Shown: positions 1-6,344 of the stretch, one piece after another
Layout of the letters: each line of letters opens with the position of its first letter
Numbering within the stretch: position 1 is the stretch's first letter
NCBI GenBank assembly: GCA_002791075.1
Contig: PFWI01000208.1
Coordinates: 1-9,520 of the forward strand
Reading direction: 5' to 3'
DNA from: a bacterium (Candidatus Ratteibacteria) CG_4_9_14_3_um_filter_41_21
Lineage (GTDB): Bacteria; Ratteibacteria; UBA8468
Length of the DNA: 9,520 nucleotides
Made by a program: the position numbers and the translations under genes
The notes under the pieces: generated by a model
The model's database searches: none
What the model was told of the DNA's origin: nothing
The model's input: the letters and a program-made list of their open reading frames with translations, nothing else

Positions 1-11
1 TCACCCTTCAA

Positions 12-34
12 CCCTCTCCCCAAAGGGGAGAGGG
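12..34. repeat. GC-rich perfect hairpin, 10-bp arms
   Basis: The arms ccctctcccc (12-21) and ggggagaggg (25-34) are perfectly complementary around a 3-base loop aaa. It lies about 50 bp past the 3' end of tRNA-Pro, so it could end that transcript, but neither strand has the T-run expected of an intrinsic terminator right after the stem. Sequences of this type are also common as dispersed intergenic palindromes, which I think is the likelier reading. Confidence 0.5.
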
Positions 35-85
35 AAATTCTTTAAATAACTAATTTCGTGAAGCCCTATTATACAATATATAAGT

Positions 86-164
86 TGGTCGGGGTGGGCG
101 GATTTGAACCGCCGGCCTCTTGGTCCCGAACCAAGCGCGCTAAACCGGACTGCGCTACACCCCG
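86..164 (-). tRNA. tRNA-Pro (anticodon CGG), CCA encoded
   Basis: Read on the minus strand the gene folds as a complete cloverleaf. The 7-bp acceptor stem is CGGGGTG/CACCCCG, the D arm is GCGC/GCGC around an 11-base loop, the anticodon arm is CTTGG/CCAAG with loop TTCGGGA, and the T arm is GGCGG/CCGCC with loop TTCAAAT. The anticodon CGG (126-128) reads the proline codon CCG. The discriminator A is followed by an encoded CCA (86-88). It starts 30 bp after the frr stop with no promoter of its own that I can see, so co-transcription with pyrH-frr followed by processing is plausible. A small inverted repeat, AATAAG/CTTATT (167-172 and 182-187), sits just upstream of its 5' end. Confidence 0.96.
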
Positions 165-194
165 GGAATAAGTCTTCCTTTCTTATTTCTATCG

Positions 195-752
195 TTAGCC
201 TTCCAAAATTTCCTTTTCTTTTTTCTCCACCATCTCCTCAATTTTCTTAATGTAACTGTTCGTCAATTCCTGAACTTTCTCCAAACCTTGGTGGAGAGCA
301 TCCTCGGAAATTTTTTTCTCCTTTTCTAAATCCTTCAGGGAATTGTTGCCCCGGTGCCTCTCTGTTCTGAAGGCAATTTTGGCCTCCTCTCCTAATTTTT
401 TGACAATCTTTATAATCTCCCGCCTGCGCTCTTCGCTTAAAGGGGGAATCGGCATCTTAATCTGATTTTTATCGGCAATGGGGTTTATTCCCAGGCCGCT
501 AGCCGATAACGCCGTCTTAATCTTTTCAATCAAGGTCTTGTCCCAGGGAACGATCAGTAAAAGTTGGGGAGAAGGAACTGAAAGTGTTGCCACCTGCTTG
601 AGCGGAAGCTGAGCGCCGTAAGAATCCACCTTGATTCCGTCTACCAGGGAGATTGAAGCTTTTCCCGCCCGCAGATTCCCGATAGTTTTACTGCTTACCT
701 CTAAAATCTTCTCCATATTCTTTTCTATTTCCTGATAAGTTTTTTTATCCAT
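195..752 (-). CDS. frr: Ribosome recycling factor
   Basis: This 185-residue protein has the normal length of the family. With EF-G it splits the post-termination ribosome complex in the cytoplasm. Family landmarks are the N-terminal helix with LRAGKAS (residues 27-33, usually LRTGRA), the middle domain with PLKQVA and NPIADKNQIKMPIPPLSEERR, and the C-terminal helical segment LEKEKKISED. The normally strongly conserved VRNxRRD stretch reads FRTERHR (128-134): the two arginines at 129 and 132 are kept but the following Arg-Asp pair is not. The ATG at 752 is preferred over an in-frame upstream codon at 788, because AGGTG lies 8 bases before it and the protein then begins like its relatives. The gene begins 2 bp after the pyrH stop, and its ribosome binding site overlaps the end of pyrH, so the two are translationally coupled. 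Confidence 0.96.
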   Translation of the reverse strand: MDKKTYQEIEKNMEKILEVSSKTIGNLRAGKASISLVDGIKVDSYGAQLPLKQVATLSVPSPQLLLIVPWDKTLIEKIKTALSASGLGINPIADKNQIKMPIPPLSEERRREIIKIVKKLGEEAKIAFRTERHRGNNSLKDLEKEKKISEDALHQGLEKVQELTNSYIKKIEEMVEKKEKEILEG

Positions 753-754
753 TT

Positions 755-1462
755 TTAATTCACCTCGGTTCCAATTTTTTCCCCGCAAACCACCCTTTTA
801 ATGTTACCTTTTTCCAAAAGATTAAAAACGATAATCGGCAAATTATTATCCATACAAAGGCTAATTGCGGTAGAATCCATTACTTTTAGCCCTTTTTTCA
901 GAACCTCAATATAGGTTATTTTGCGATACCTTTTGGCGGTCGGCTCTTTAAAGGGGTCAGCGCTGTAAATCCCGTCAACTTTGGTGGCTTTCAGGATAAC
1001 CTCGGCGTTCATTTCAACCGCCCGCAGGCTTGCCGCAGTATCGGTAGTAAAATAGGGGTTCCCGGTCCCTCCGGCGAAGATAACAATTCTCTTTTTCTCC
1101 AAATGCCGAATTGCCCGCCGCCGGATATAAGGTTCGGCAATCTCGTGCATTTCAAGCGCGCTCTGAACGCGGGTGTGGATATGCAGCCTCTCCAAAGCGC
1201 TCTGCAGCGCCAAACTATTAATCACCGTGGCTAACATCCCCATATAATCAGCGGTGGAGTGGTCGATCCCTTTTCTTTCCACTCCTCGGAAGATATTACC
1301 CGCTCCGATGACAATGGCCAGCTCTACCCCTAAATTATAGACTTCTTTAATTTCCCTGGCAATGGAAGTAAGAGCAAAAGAATCAATGCCGGAGGTTCTC
1401 TTTCCCTGTAAGGCTTCCCCGGATAGTTTCAGCATAATCCGTTTATATTTTCGTTTAATCAT
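755..1462 (-). CDS. pyrH: Uridylate kinase (UMP kinase)
   Basis: This is a 235-residue amino-acid-kinase-fold enzyme that phosphorylates UMP to UDP with ATP in the cytoplasm. Landmarks are the phosphate-binding KLSGEAL (12-18), GAGNIFRG (53-60), the UMP-site stretch ADYMGMLATVINSLALQSAL (71-90), FAGGTGNPYFTTDTAA (129-144) and KVDGIYSADP (161-170). The start at 1462 is chosen over an in-frame codon at 1489 because a strong AGGAGG lies 7 bases upstream and the protein then starts directly before the first strand. In most bacteria pyrH follows rpsB and tsf; here it is preceded by a 181-bp repeat and then metG, while the pyrH-frr pairing is kept. No clear promoter was found in the 205-bp gap to metG, so it may be read from within the repeat or from metG. 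Confidence 0.97.
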   Translation of the reverse strand: MIKRKYKRIMLKLSGEALQGKRTSGIDSFALTSIAREIKEVYNLGVELAIVIGAGNIFRGVERKGIDHSTADYMGMLATVINSLALQSALERLHIHTRVQSALEMHEIAEPYIRRRAIRHLEKKRIVIFAGGTGNPYFTTDTAASLRAVEMNAEVILKATKVDGIYSADPFKEPTAKRYRKITYIEVLKKGLKVMDSTAISLCMDNNLPIIVFNLLEKGNIKRVVCGEKIGTEVN

Positions 1463-1480
1463 TAGAAATCCTCCTTCTTT

Positions 1481-1661
1481 CTTAACCACGAATTACACGA
1501 ATTAATCGAATTTAAAACTGACACGAAGTGTCATTGCGAGTCCGCCAGTGTATCATAGGCGGATGTGGCAATCTCATTGTTAAAAGCGAGATTCTTCACT
1601 TCGTTCAGAATGACTTACTCTTTTCTCTTTAATTCGTGAAATTCGATAAATTCGTGGTTTC
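1481..1661 (+). repeat. 181-bp composite repeat, copy 1 (inverted relative to 8463-8643)
   Basis: This sequence matches the reverse complement of 8463-8643 with only about four mismatches and no gaps. Each end carries three CGAATT boxes at a strict 9-bp period (starts at 1489, 1498 and 1507 on the plus strand; AATTCG at 1631, 1640 and 1649), forming terminal inverted repeats. Inside are a 6-bp hairpin TGACAC-GAA-GTGTCA (1519-1533), a GTCATTGCGAG-type core (1530-1575), and on the minus strand a GTCATTCTGAACGAAGTGAA-type unit (1586-1614). It encodes nothing credible. It ends 19 bp before the pyrH start and 6 bp from the metG stop. No target-site duplication is evident. Confidence 0.9.
1530..1575 (+). 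repeat. GTCATTGCGAG palindromic core, stem TCCGCC/GGCGGA
   Basis: The core starts GTCATTGCGAG and ends TGTGGCAATCTC. Between them is a 6-bp stem TCCGCC/GGCGGA with an 11-base loop. The outer parts ATTGC and GCAAT also pair, so the whole unit can fold into one long hairpin. It is one of several core copies in the window whose inner stems differ. Confidence 0.85.
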
Positions 1662-1667
1662 ATTTAT

Positions 1668-3161
1668 TTATTTTTTCCTGGGAAAAATTGGCTCACCCTT
1701 TTTGATTCTTCTTCCCGGCGGCAAAAGTCCCCATTTAACCTCCCGGAAATTCTGTTCTTCGAACTCCCCGGCAATCCCCAGCCGCTGTGCAATTTTTTTA
1801 GAGGTTTCCGGCAGGAAGGGTTTTAAAAAAAGAGCGACCAGTCTTAACGTTTCCCCTACATTGTAAAGAACCGGGCCGGCCTCTTTTTGAGAAAGACGCC
1901 AGGGGCTCTTTTCATCAAGATATTTATTGGCTGCTCCGACAATTTCCCAGATTTTAATCAAGGCTTCATTATATTTTAATGCTTCTATCGATTTGATAAT
2001 TCCGGGAAGAGAAAGAGATTTCTCCTTGAGTTTTTCATCTGAAGAACCACAAGAGGAAGGGATTTTACCCTCAAAGGAAGTCTCTAGAAGACTAAGACTG
2101 CGATGCAGGAGATTGCCCAGGTCGTTAGCCAGGTCGCTATTGTACCTCTTTAAAAATACGGGGGAAGAATATTCGCCGTCTAACCCAAAAGGCACCTCCC
2201 TTAACAGAAAATAACGCAGGCTGTCTGCCCCGAATTCCGAGATAATCTCTTCCGGGGAAACCACAGTGCCTTTTGACTTAGAAATTTTTTCTCCCCCGAT
2301 TACCCACCACCCGTGGGCAAAAATTCTCCCGGGTAAAGGGAGAGACAGGGAAAAAAGAATTGCCGGCCAGATAACGTCGTGAAAACGGATAATGTCTTTG
2401 CCGATAAACTGCACGTCCGGAGGCCAATACCTTTCAAAAAGTTTTGCATCGGAAAGATAGTTAATTCCGGAAAGATAATTGAGCAGAGCGTCAAACCAGA
2501 CGTAAATACTAAAATTTTCCTTGATTAAGATACCCCACTGGCAACCCGCCCGGGTAATGCTTAAATCGGTAAGCCCCCCCCGGATAAAATTCGTTACTTC
2601 TTTCTCCCTGAACTTTGGCCCGATAAAATCCGGATTTTCCCGGATATAGGAAAGTAAAAATTCCTGGTATTTTGAGAGCCGGAAAAAGTAAGCCGGCTCT
2701 TCCAAAAAACTGGCTTTTCTTCCGCAGTCAGGACAAAGGTTTTCCTTTAATTGGGAACTGGGAACGTAACTCTCGCAAGAGATACAATAACTGCCTTTAT
2801 AGGTGCCTAAATAGAGGTCGCCTTTTTGATGGATTTTATCAAAAACTTCCCTCACGAGCTTTTCGTGGCTGGCTTCGGTAGTGCGCAGAAAACGGTCGTA
2901 AGAGATATTTAATTTTTCCCAGAGTTTTTGGAAGCGGGCGGCCGTCCGATCGGCCAATTCCTTGGGAGAAAGGTTTAAGGAGGAGGAAGCGGCCGCGATC
3001 TTTTGCCCGTGTTCGTCGGTGCCGGTCAAGAAAAAGACGTCTTTGCCCAATAGCCTTTCGCTTCTGGCTAAGACATCGGCGGCAACCTCGGTATAGGCAT
3101 GGCCGATGTGGGGAGAATCATTCACGTAATAAAGGGGGGTAGTAATATAAAATTTGCTCAC
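1668..3161 (-). CDS. metG: Methionyl-tRNA synthetase
   Basis: This 497-residue class I synthetase charges tRNA-Met in the cytoplasm. The HIGH signature is at residues 18-21, TGTDEHG at 47-53, DIIRFH at 256-261, and the KMSKS loop reads KISKS (292-296). A zinc knuckle with Cys126, Cys129, Cys143 and Cys146 places it in the four-cysteine group. The protein ends at PIFPRKK, so it lacks the C-terminal EMAP/Trbp111-like tRNA-binding extension that many MetG proteins carry. The start codon is GTG at 3161 with no recognisable Shine-Dalgarno sequence; it is chosen because MSKFYITTPLYYVND is the standard beginning of the family. Upstream lies the PSP1/RicT-like gene, an association also seen near metS in Firmicutes. 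The stop is 6 bp from a 181-bp repeat. Confidence 0.97.
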   Translation of the reverse strand: MSKFYITTPLYYVNDSPHIGHAYTEVAADVLARSERLLGKDVFFLTGTDEHGQKIAAASSSLNLSPKELADRTAARFQKLWEKLNISYDRFLRTTEASHEKLVREVFDKIHQKGDLYLGTYKGSYCISCESYVPSSQLKENLCPDCGRKASFLEEPAYFFRLSKYQEFLLSYIRENPDFIGPKFREKEVTNFIRGGLTDLSITRAGCQWGILIKENFSIYVWFDALLNYLSGINYLSDAKLFERYWPPDVQFIGKDIIRFHDVIWPAILFSLSLPLPGRIFAHGWWVIGGEKISKSKGTVVSPEEIISEFGADSLRYFLLREVPFGLDGEYSSPVFLKRYNSDLANDLGNLLHRSLSLLETSFEGKIPSSCGSSDEKLKEKSLSLPGIIKSIEALKYNEALIKIWEIVGAANKYLDEKSPWRLSQKEAGPVLYNVGETLRLVALFLKPFLPETSKKIAQRLGIAGEFEEQNFREVKWGLLPPGRRIKKGEPIFPRKK

Positions 3162-3224
3162 TTTTTATTATTAATTAGCCACCAATAACACACAAATCTA
3201 CACTACTTACCACGAAAACACGAT

Positions 3225-3254
3225 AGTATAAAGAAGACACGAAAGAAATAGCAA
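3225..3254 (-). promoter_or_regulatory. Possible promoter for metG
   Basis: On the minus strand TTGCTA (3254-3249) and TATACT (3230-3225) are separated by 18 bp, matching the -35 and -10 consensus at 4/6 and 5/6. Transcription would begin about 57 bases before the metG GTG. It lies inside repeat sequence, so the match could be accidental. Confidence 0.3.
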
Positions 3255-3292
3255 CCACGATATTATCTCGAATTTCACGAATTAAAAACAGC

Positions 3293-3391
3293 ATTCACCA
3301 CAGAGGCACAAAGACACAGAGAACACAAAGTTCACCAAGAATTATAAATAAATTTTTCTTGGTTATTCTTTGAGACTTTGAGTCTTTGTGG
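3293..3391 (+). repeat. CACAGAG-type palindromic element, copy A
   Basis: This 99-bp element begins ATTCACCACAGAG and ends GAGTCTTTGTGG, so its ends are imperfect inverted repeats. The interior AAGAATTATAAATAAATTTT is AT-rich. It is closely similar to the reverse complement of 4159-4250, about 0.8 kb away, and the two copies flank the PSP1 gene as an inverted pair. Confidence 0.85.
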
Positions 3392-3487
3392 TTAAAGTAT
3401 TTTGTAGTTTTTCGTGCTTTCAAGTTTTCGTGTTCTTGTTGGTAATCTTTGTATGTTTTATTATTTGTGTTAATTCGTGGTTCCATT

Positions 3488-4144
3488 TTATTTATTTTTT
3501 TCCCCATAATTCTCCCCCTCAAAAGCAAGACAGCATCTGAGTCTTCCGCAAAGTCCGGAGATTTTACTTGTGTCCGAAGGCAAATTTTGTTCTTTGGCCA
3601 TGCGCATCGTTACGGGCTTAAATTTTTTTAGAAATAGGGCGCAGCAAATCGGCCGTCCGCAGATGCCATGTCCGCCAACCATTCTTGCCTCATCCCGAAG
3701 CCCAATCTGCCGCATTTCAATCCGGCAGTTAAAAATAGAGGCGAGAGTCTTCACTAACTCCCCGAAGTCAACCCTTTCCTCGGCCCAATAATAGAAAGTA
3801 ATAATGGATAAATCAAAGGAATGTTCGGCATCAATAAGTTTCATCGGCACCGCCGTTTCTTCAATTTTTTTTAAGGCTATTTCAAAAGCTTCCTCATCGC
3901 GTTTATAATTATTCTCAATCTTTTCAATATCCTCTTCATTTACCTTTCTGAGTATTTTTCTTAAAGGAGAATCAATATCTTTCAGCTCAAGAAATTTCGG
4001 GGAAGAGATAACCTCCCCGTAATCTTCTTTTTCTGCTTCAGATTCAATAATACAATAATCGGATATTTTCAAATTCAGGTTTCCCACCAGAAAATAAGCG
4101 ATTCGGTCTAATTTTCTAATTCGGACTTGCGCAACCCGTTCCAT
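3488..4144 (-). CDS. ricT: PSP1-domain protein, RicT/YaaT family, short C-terminus
   Basis: This 218-residue soluble protein carries the PSP1 domain. The N-terminus MERVAQVRIRKLDRIAYF and the segment DYCIIESEAEKEDYGEV match the family's beta-rich start. The hallmark is a pair of cysteine motifs, ICGRPICC (161-168) and LCGRLRCC (198-205), joined by the conserved KEQNLPSDTSKISG. In Bacillus subtilis RicT works with RicA and RicF in an iron-sulfur complex affecting RNA processing and development; whether that holds here is inference. The start at 4144 is preferred over an upstream codon at 4180 because the extra residues come from a repeat and do not look like the family. Relatives usually run some 50-60 residues past the second cysteine motif; here the protein stops after 13, exactly where a repeat begins, so it may be C-terminally truncated. 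It lies upstream of metG. Confidence 0.88.
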   Translation of the reverse strand: MERVAQVRIRKLDRIAYFLVGNLNLKISDYCIIESEAEKEDYGEVISSPKFLELKDIDSPLRKILRKVNEEDIEKIENNYKRDEEAFEIALKKIEETAVPMKLIDAEHSFDLSIITFYYWAEERVDFGELVKTLASIFNCRIEMRQIGLRDEARMVGGHGICGRPICCALFLKKFKPVTMRMAKEQNLPSDTSKISGLCGRLRCCLAFEGENYGEKNK

Positions 4145-4158
4145 TTTTTGTATCTTCA

Positions 4159-4250
4159 CCACAAAGGCATCAAGACTCAAAGAATAACCAAGAGAAAATT
4201 TATTTATAATTCTTGGTGAACTTTGTGTTCTCTGTGACTCTGTGGTGAAT
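4159..4250 (-). repeat. CACAGAG-type palindromic element, copy B (inverted)
   Basis: Read on the minus strand this matches copy A at 3293-3391: it starts ATTCACCACAGAG, shares the AT-rich centre with only a small change, and ends GCCTTTGTGG. It lies 15 bp before the PSP1 start codon, and its end contributes the GGTGA that is the only Shine-Dalgarno-like sequence there. The plus-strand flank 4251-4301 carries TTCGTG boxes and TTAATTCGTGG and runs into the 3' end of the neighbouring membrane-protein gene. Confidence 0.85.
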
Positions 4251-4284
4251 ATTTATTTTTTCTTTCGTGTCTTTTTCATTCGTG

Positions 4285-6216
4285 TTAATTCGTGGTTTCA
4301 TTTAAAAGTTTCTCTGCTTCTTTATATTTTTCCATTGCTTTCTTCTTTTCTCCTACAAACTCATAAAGGTGTCCCAATTCCCAGTGATAGAAACCTTTGG
4401 TCGGATAGCAAGCGATTGCCTCTTTTAACTGGCTAATCGCCTCTTCTGAAAAAGAAGGGTTTCTTTCCCAAATTGCCTTGAACCAATAGAGTTTGGCTAA
4501 ATTGTAGTGGTAATAAGCAAGATAGGGATTGAGAAATATTGCTCTCTTGATTTCTTTAATCGCGGTTTCCAGGATTAAGGAATCCTTTTGCGAAAAAGCA
4601 ATATTTTGGTCAATTTCGAATAAGCGGTACCAATAAAAAGGATTCTTCGGCTGCCAGAATAAAGCTTTTTCCAACATTACCCTTGCCCCTCTAAACTCCT
4701 TTTTATCCACCAACTGGATTGATTCTTTGGCTTTCCTCTCGGCTAAAATTTCCTTCAGGTTCCCCCAACCTAAAAAAGTAATCAGGACTATTATAAGGAA
4801 AAGGGTAGTCTTTGTCAAAAAGTTATTTTTTACCCGGTAAAATCGTTCTTCTTTCAAGAGAATCACTCCCAAAGCCAGAACGAAAAAGATTATGACGGCT
4901 AAAGAAGGGTTGTAGAGGTCAAAATCACCCAGGGAGTGAACCAGGAAACCAAAAATGGATAAGGATAATCCCAAAAGAATTAGGGGGTAATTTTCTTTTT
5001 TTAAATGTTGTGTGTCATTGCGAGAGCCGATAGGCTCGTGGCAATCCCTCACTTTATGAGATTGCTTCGGGATAAATCCCTCGCAACGACTTCGTCGGAT
5101 TGCTTCACTTCGTTCGCAATGACTGAATGTATCAGGGATAATTCTTCTCATCGCCGCCCGGAAAAAATTCGCCCAGATCCAGAGGAAGAAAAGAAGCCCC
5201 AAAATTCCGGTTTCCGCCCAAACCTCCAAAAAATTGTTATGAGCGTGCTGGGTTTCCATCGTACCGGGAAGTTTATACCGGGCAAATCTGCTTCCAAAAG
5301 TCCCCGGGCCACTGCCAAAAAAGGAAGTCTCCTTAATCATCTGAAAACTCGCGGACCAATAACCAATCCGGTCCTGGAAAGAAGAAAAATGGGGCAACTT
5401 TCCGGATTTAAAGGATAAAGAGAAAACGAATAGACCAAGAAAAAGAAATACCCCGCCAAACAAGAGTATTTTTCTCCTCTCCCTTAAAAAATAAAAAAGA
5501 AGGAAGAAAATAATTATAGAAAACAAGCTGAGCTGTCCTCCAACCGATTTGGTATAAAAAAGACAATAGAGCAGGAGTGCTGAAATTGCCAGAAAAACAG
5601 ATTTTAAAAAGGATTTGCTTCTAATCGCCATCACGATACTGATGGGAAAAATCATAACAATATAGCCGGCCAACATATTGGGATAGACAAAGGTGGAAAA
5701 AATACGGTTAGAAGAAAGCCGGGCTAAAAGAGCCGGCGGCAATTCCTCCATCCGGTAATGAGTAGCAATAAATTTTCGGGTTATCTCCAACCCCCAAAAA
5801 TATTGATAGATTCCGTAAAGAGAGATTAAAACTGCGGAAAATAAAAGAACAACAAGAAAATTCTTAACTTTTTTCTCTTCAACATTATTGACCACCAGCC
5901 AATAAAGAAGAAAATAATTGATAAATTGAAGAAAGCTATGCGACGCAATATAACGGCAGGAAGAAAAAGAGGTGCTGAGAAGGAGGATAAAGATGAAAAA
6001 TAAAATAGGGATATCCAGAGAAGTCCTGGAAACAAAAATGGTTTTCTCCTCCTCGCAGATGAGGCTGAAAAGCCAAAGAATAGCCAGGAAGATAATTATC
6101 AATTGAAAAACGTTATTGGGGATAGGATAAGTAAGGCCGTCAATGAAAGGCCGCAGAAGAATAAAAGCAAAAAGAAAACCCTTGATTATTGATTTGATTA
6201 GTTCTCTATTTTTCAT
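4285..6216 (-). CDS. O-antigen ligase/polymerase-like membrane protein with C-terminal TPRs
   Basis: This 643-residue inner-membrane protein has about a dozen hydrophobic segments, from residue 10 to about 455, plus one near 470-485. The Wzy_C/O-antigen ligase signature lies around 300-340: GSGPGTFGSRF, then HAHNNFLEVWAETG (324-337), with the conserved histidines of the large loop. Such proteins transfer or polymerise lipid-linked glycans; the substrate is unknown. Residues 500-640 are soluble and helical with TPR-like repeats (for example 593-605 and 608-636), presumably for partner binding. Residues about 365-401 (SHCERSEAI and following) are encoded by an inserted palindromic repeat, in a loop between membrane segments. 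The last five residues, NETTN, come from another repeat end. The ATG at 6216 has no Shine-Dalgarno sequence; a small inverted repeat, GCAAT/ATTGC, sits directly before it. Confidence 0.87.
   Translation of the reverse strand: MKNRELIKSIIKGFLFAFILLRPFIDGLTYPIPNNVFQLIIIFLAILWLFSLICEEEKTIFVSRTSLDIPILFFIFILLLSTSFSSCRYIASHSFLQFINYFLLYWLVVNNVEEKKVKNFLVVLLFSAVLISLYGIYQYFWGLEITRKFIATHYRMEELPPALLARLSSNRIFSTFVYPNMLAGYIVMIFPISIVMAIRSKSFLKSVFLAISALLLYCLFYTKSVGGQLSLFSIIIFFLLFYFLRERRKILLFGGVFLFLGLFVFSLSFKSGKLPHFSSFQDRIGYWSASFQMIKETSFFGSGPGTFGSRFARYKLPGTMETQHAHNNFLEVWAETGILGLLFFLWIWANFFRAAMRRIIPDTFSHCERSEAIRRSRCEGFIPKQSHKVRDCHEPIGSRNDTQHLKKENYPLILLGLSLSIFGFLVHSLGDFDLYNPSLAVIIFFVLALGVILLKEERFYRVKNNFLTKTTLFLIIVLITFLGWGNLKEILAERKAKESIQLVDKKEFRGARVMLEKALFWQPKNPFYWYRLFEIDQNIAFSQKDSLILETAIKEIKRAIFLNPYLAYYHYNLAKLYWFKAIWERNPSFSEEAISQLKEAIACYPTKGFYHWELGHLYEFVGEKKKAMEKYKEAEKLLNETTN
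5014..5123 (+). repeat. Palindromic repeat inserted in frame within a coding sequence
   Basis: The 110-bp element is bounded by GTCATTGCG and its exact complement CGCAATGAC. It holds three core units: 5014-5050 on the plus strand with stem GAGCC/GGCTC, 5058-5090 on the minus strand with stem GGGAT/ATCCC, and 5096-5123 on the minus strand. The host gene's frame passes through without a stop and yields SHCERSEAIRRSRCEG and following residues, unlike the surrounding membrane protein. The length is not a multiple of three, so a few flanking bases must have been gained or lost with it. Confidence 0.88.
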
Positions 6217-6248
6217 GCAATAAATTAGATTGCGCAGCCTGCCCCGAG

Positions 6249-6328
6249 CCTGTCATTTGAGATTGCCACAGTCGTCCCCTCTGCTTTCTTGCGAAAGCAA
6301 GAAGGGGGGACTCCTTCGCAATGACAGG
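6249..6328 (-). repeat. Palindromic element with GAAA-loop hairpin
   Basis: The ends CCTGTCATT (6249-6257) and AATGACAGG (6320-6328) are perfect inverted repeats. On the minus strand the core runs from GTCATTGCG to GGCAATCTC (6325-6259) with a long stem based on GTCCCC/GGGGAC. At its tip is a 7-bp hairpin TTCTTGC-GAAA-GCAAGAA (6286-6303 on the plus strand). It lies in the gap between pyrD and the membrane-protein gene. Confidence 0.8.
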
Positions 6329-6344
6329 TGAAGGGGTCTTGTTC

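Larger units (their letters stand above)
3206..3487. repeat. Composite repeat region filling the metG-PSP1 gap
   Basis: The 326-bp gap 3162-3487 holds no credible gene. Its left part (3206-3287) has CACGAA-type boxes and resembles 9453-9520 in the same orientation, with an indel of roughly 14 bp. Its middle (3293-3391) is a CACAGAG-type element. Its right part (3392-3487) carries reverse-complement boxes such as TTCGTG and TTAATTCGTGG, so the region is broadly an inverted repeat with a second palindromic element nested inside. It ends exactly at the stop codon of the PSP1 gene. Confidence 0.75.

Noticed and set aside
12..34. Intrinsic terminator after tRNA-Pro
   Set aside because: The stem is strong, but no U-run follows on the minus strand, so it is listed only as a hairpin.
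1481..1661. CRISPR array
   Set aside because: The 9-bp box spacing is far too short for repeat-spacer units, there are no unique spacers and no cas genes.
3295..3528. Minus-strand 77-codon open frame ending LCVLCVFVPLW
   Set aside because: It is a translation of the CACAGAG/CACGAA repeats and overlaps the end of the PSP1 gene; no ribosome binding site and no protein-like composition.
4145..4180. Upstream extension of the PSP1 gene to the codon at 4180
   Set aside because: The extra 12 residues are encoded by the repeat, and the family begins at the codon at 4144.
5005..5418. 137-codon plus-strand open frame including the repeat
   Set aside because: Antisense to the ligase-like gene; its start lies at the palindromic element, and the rest has no recognisable family features.
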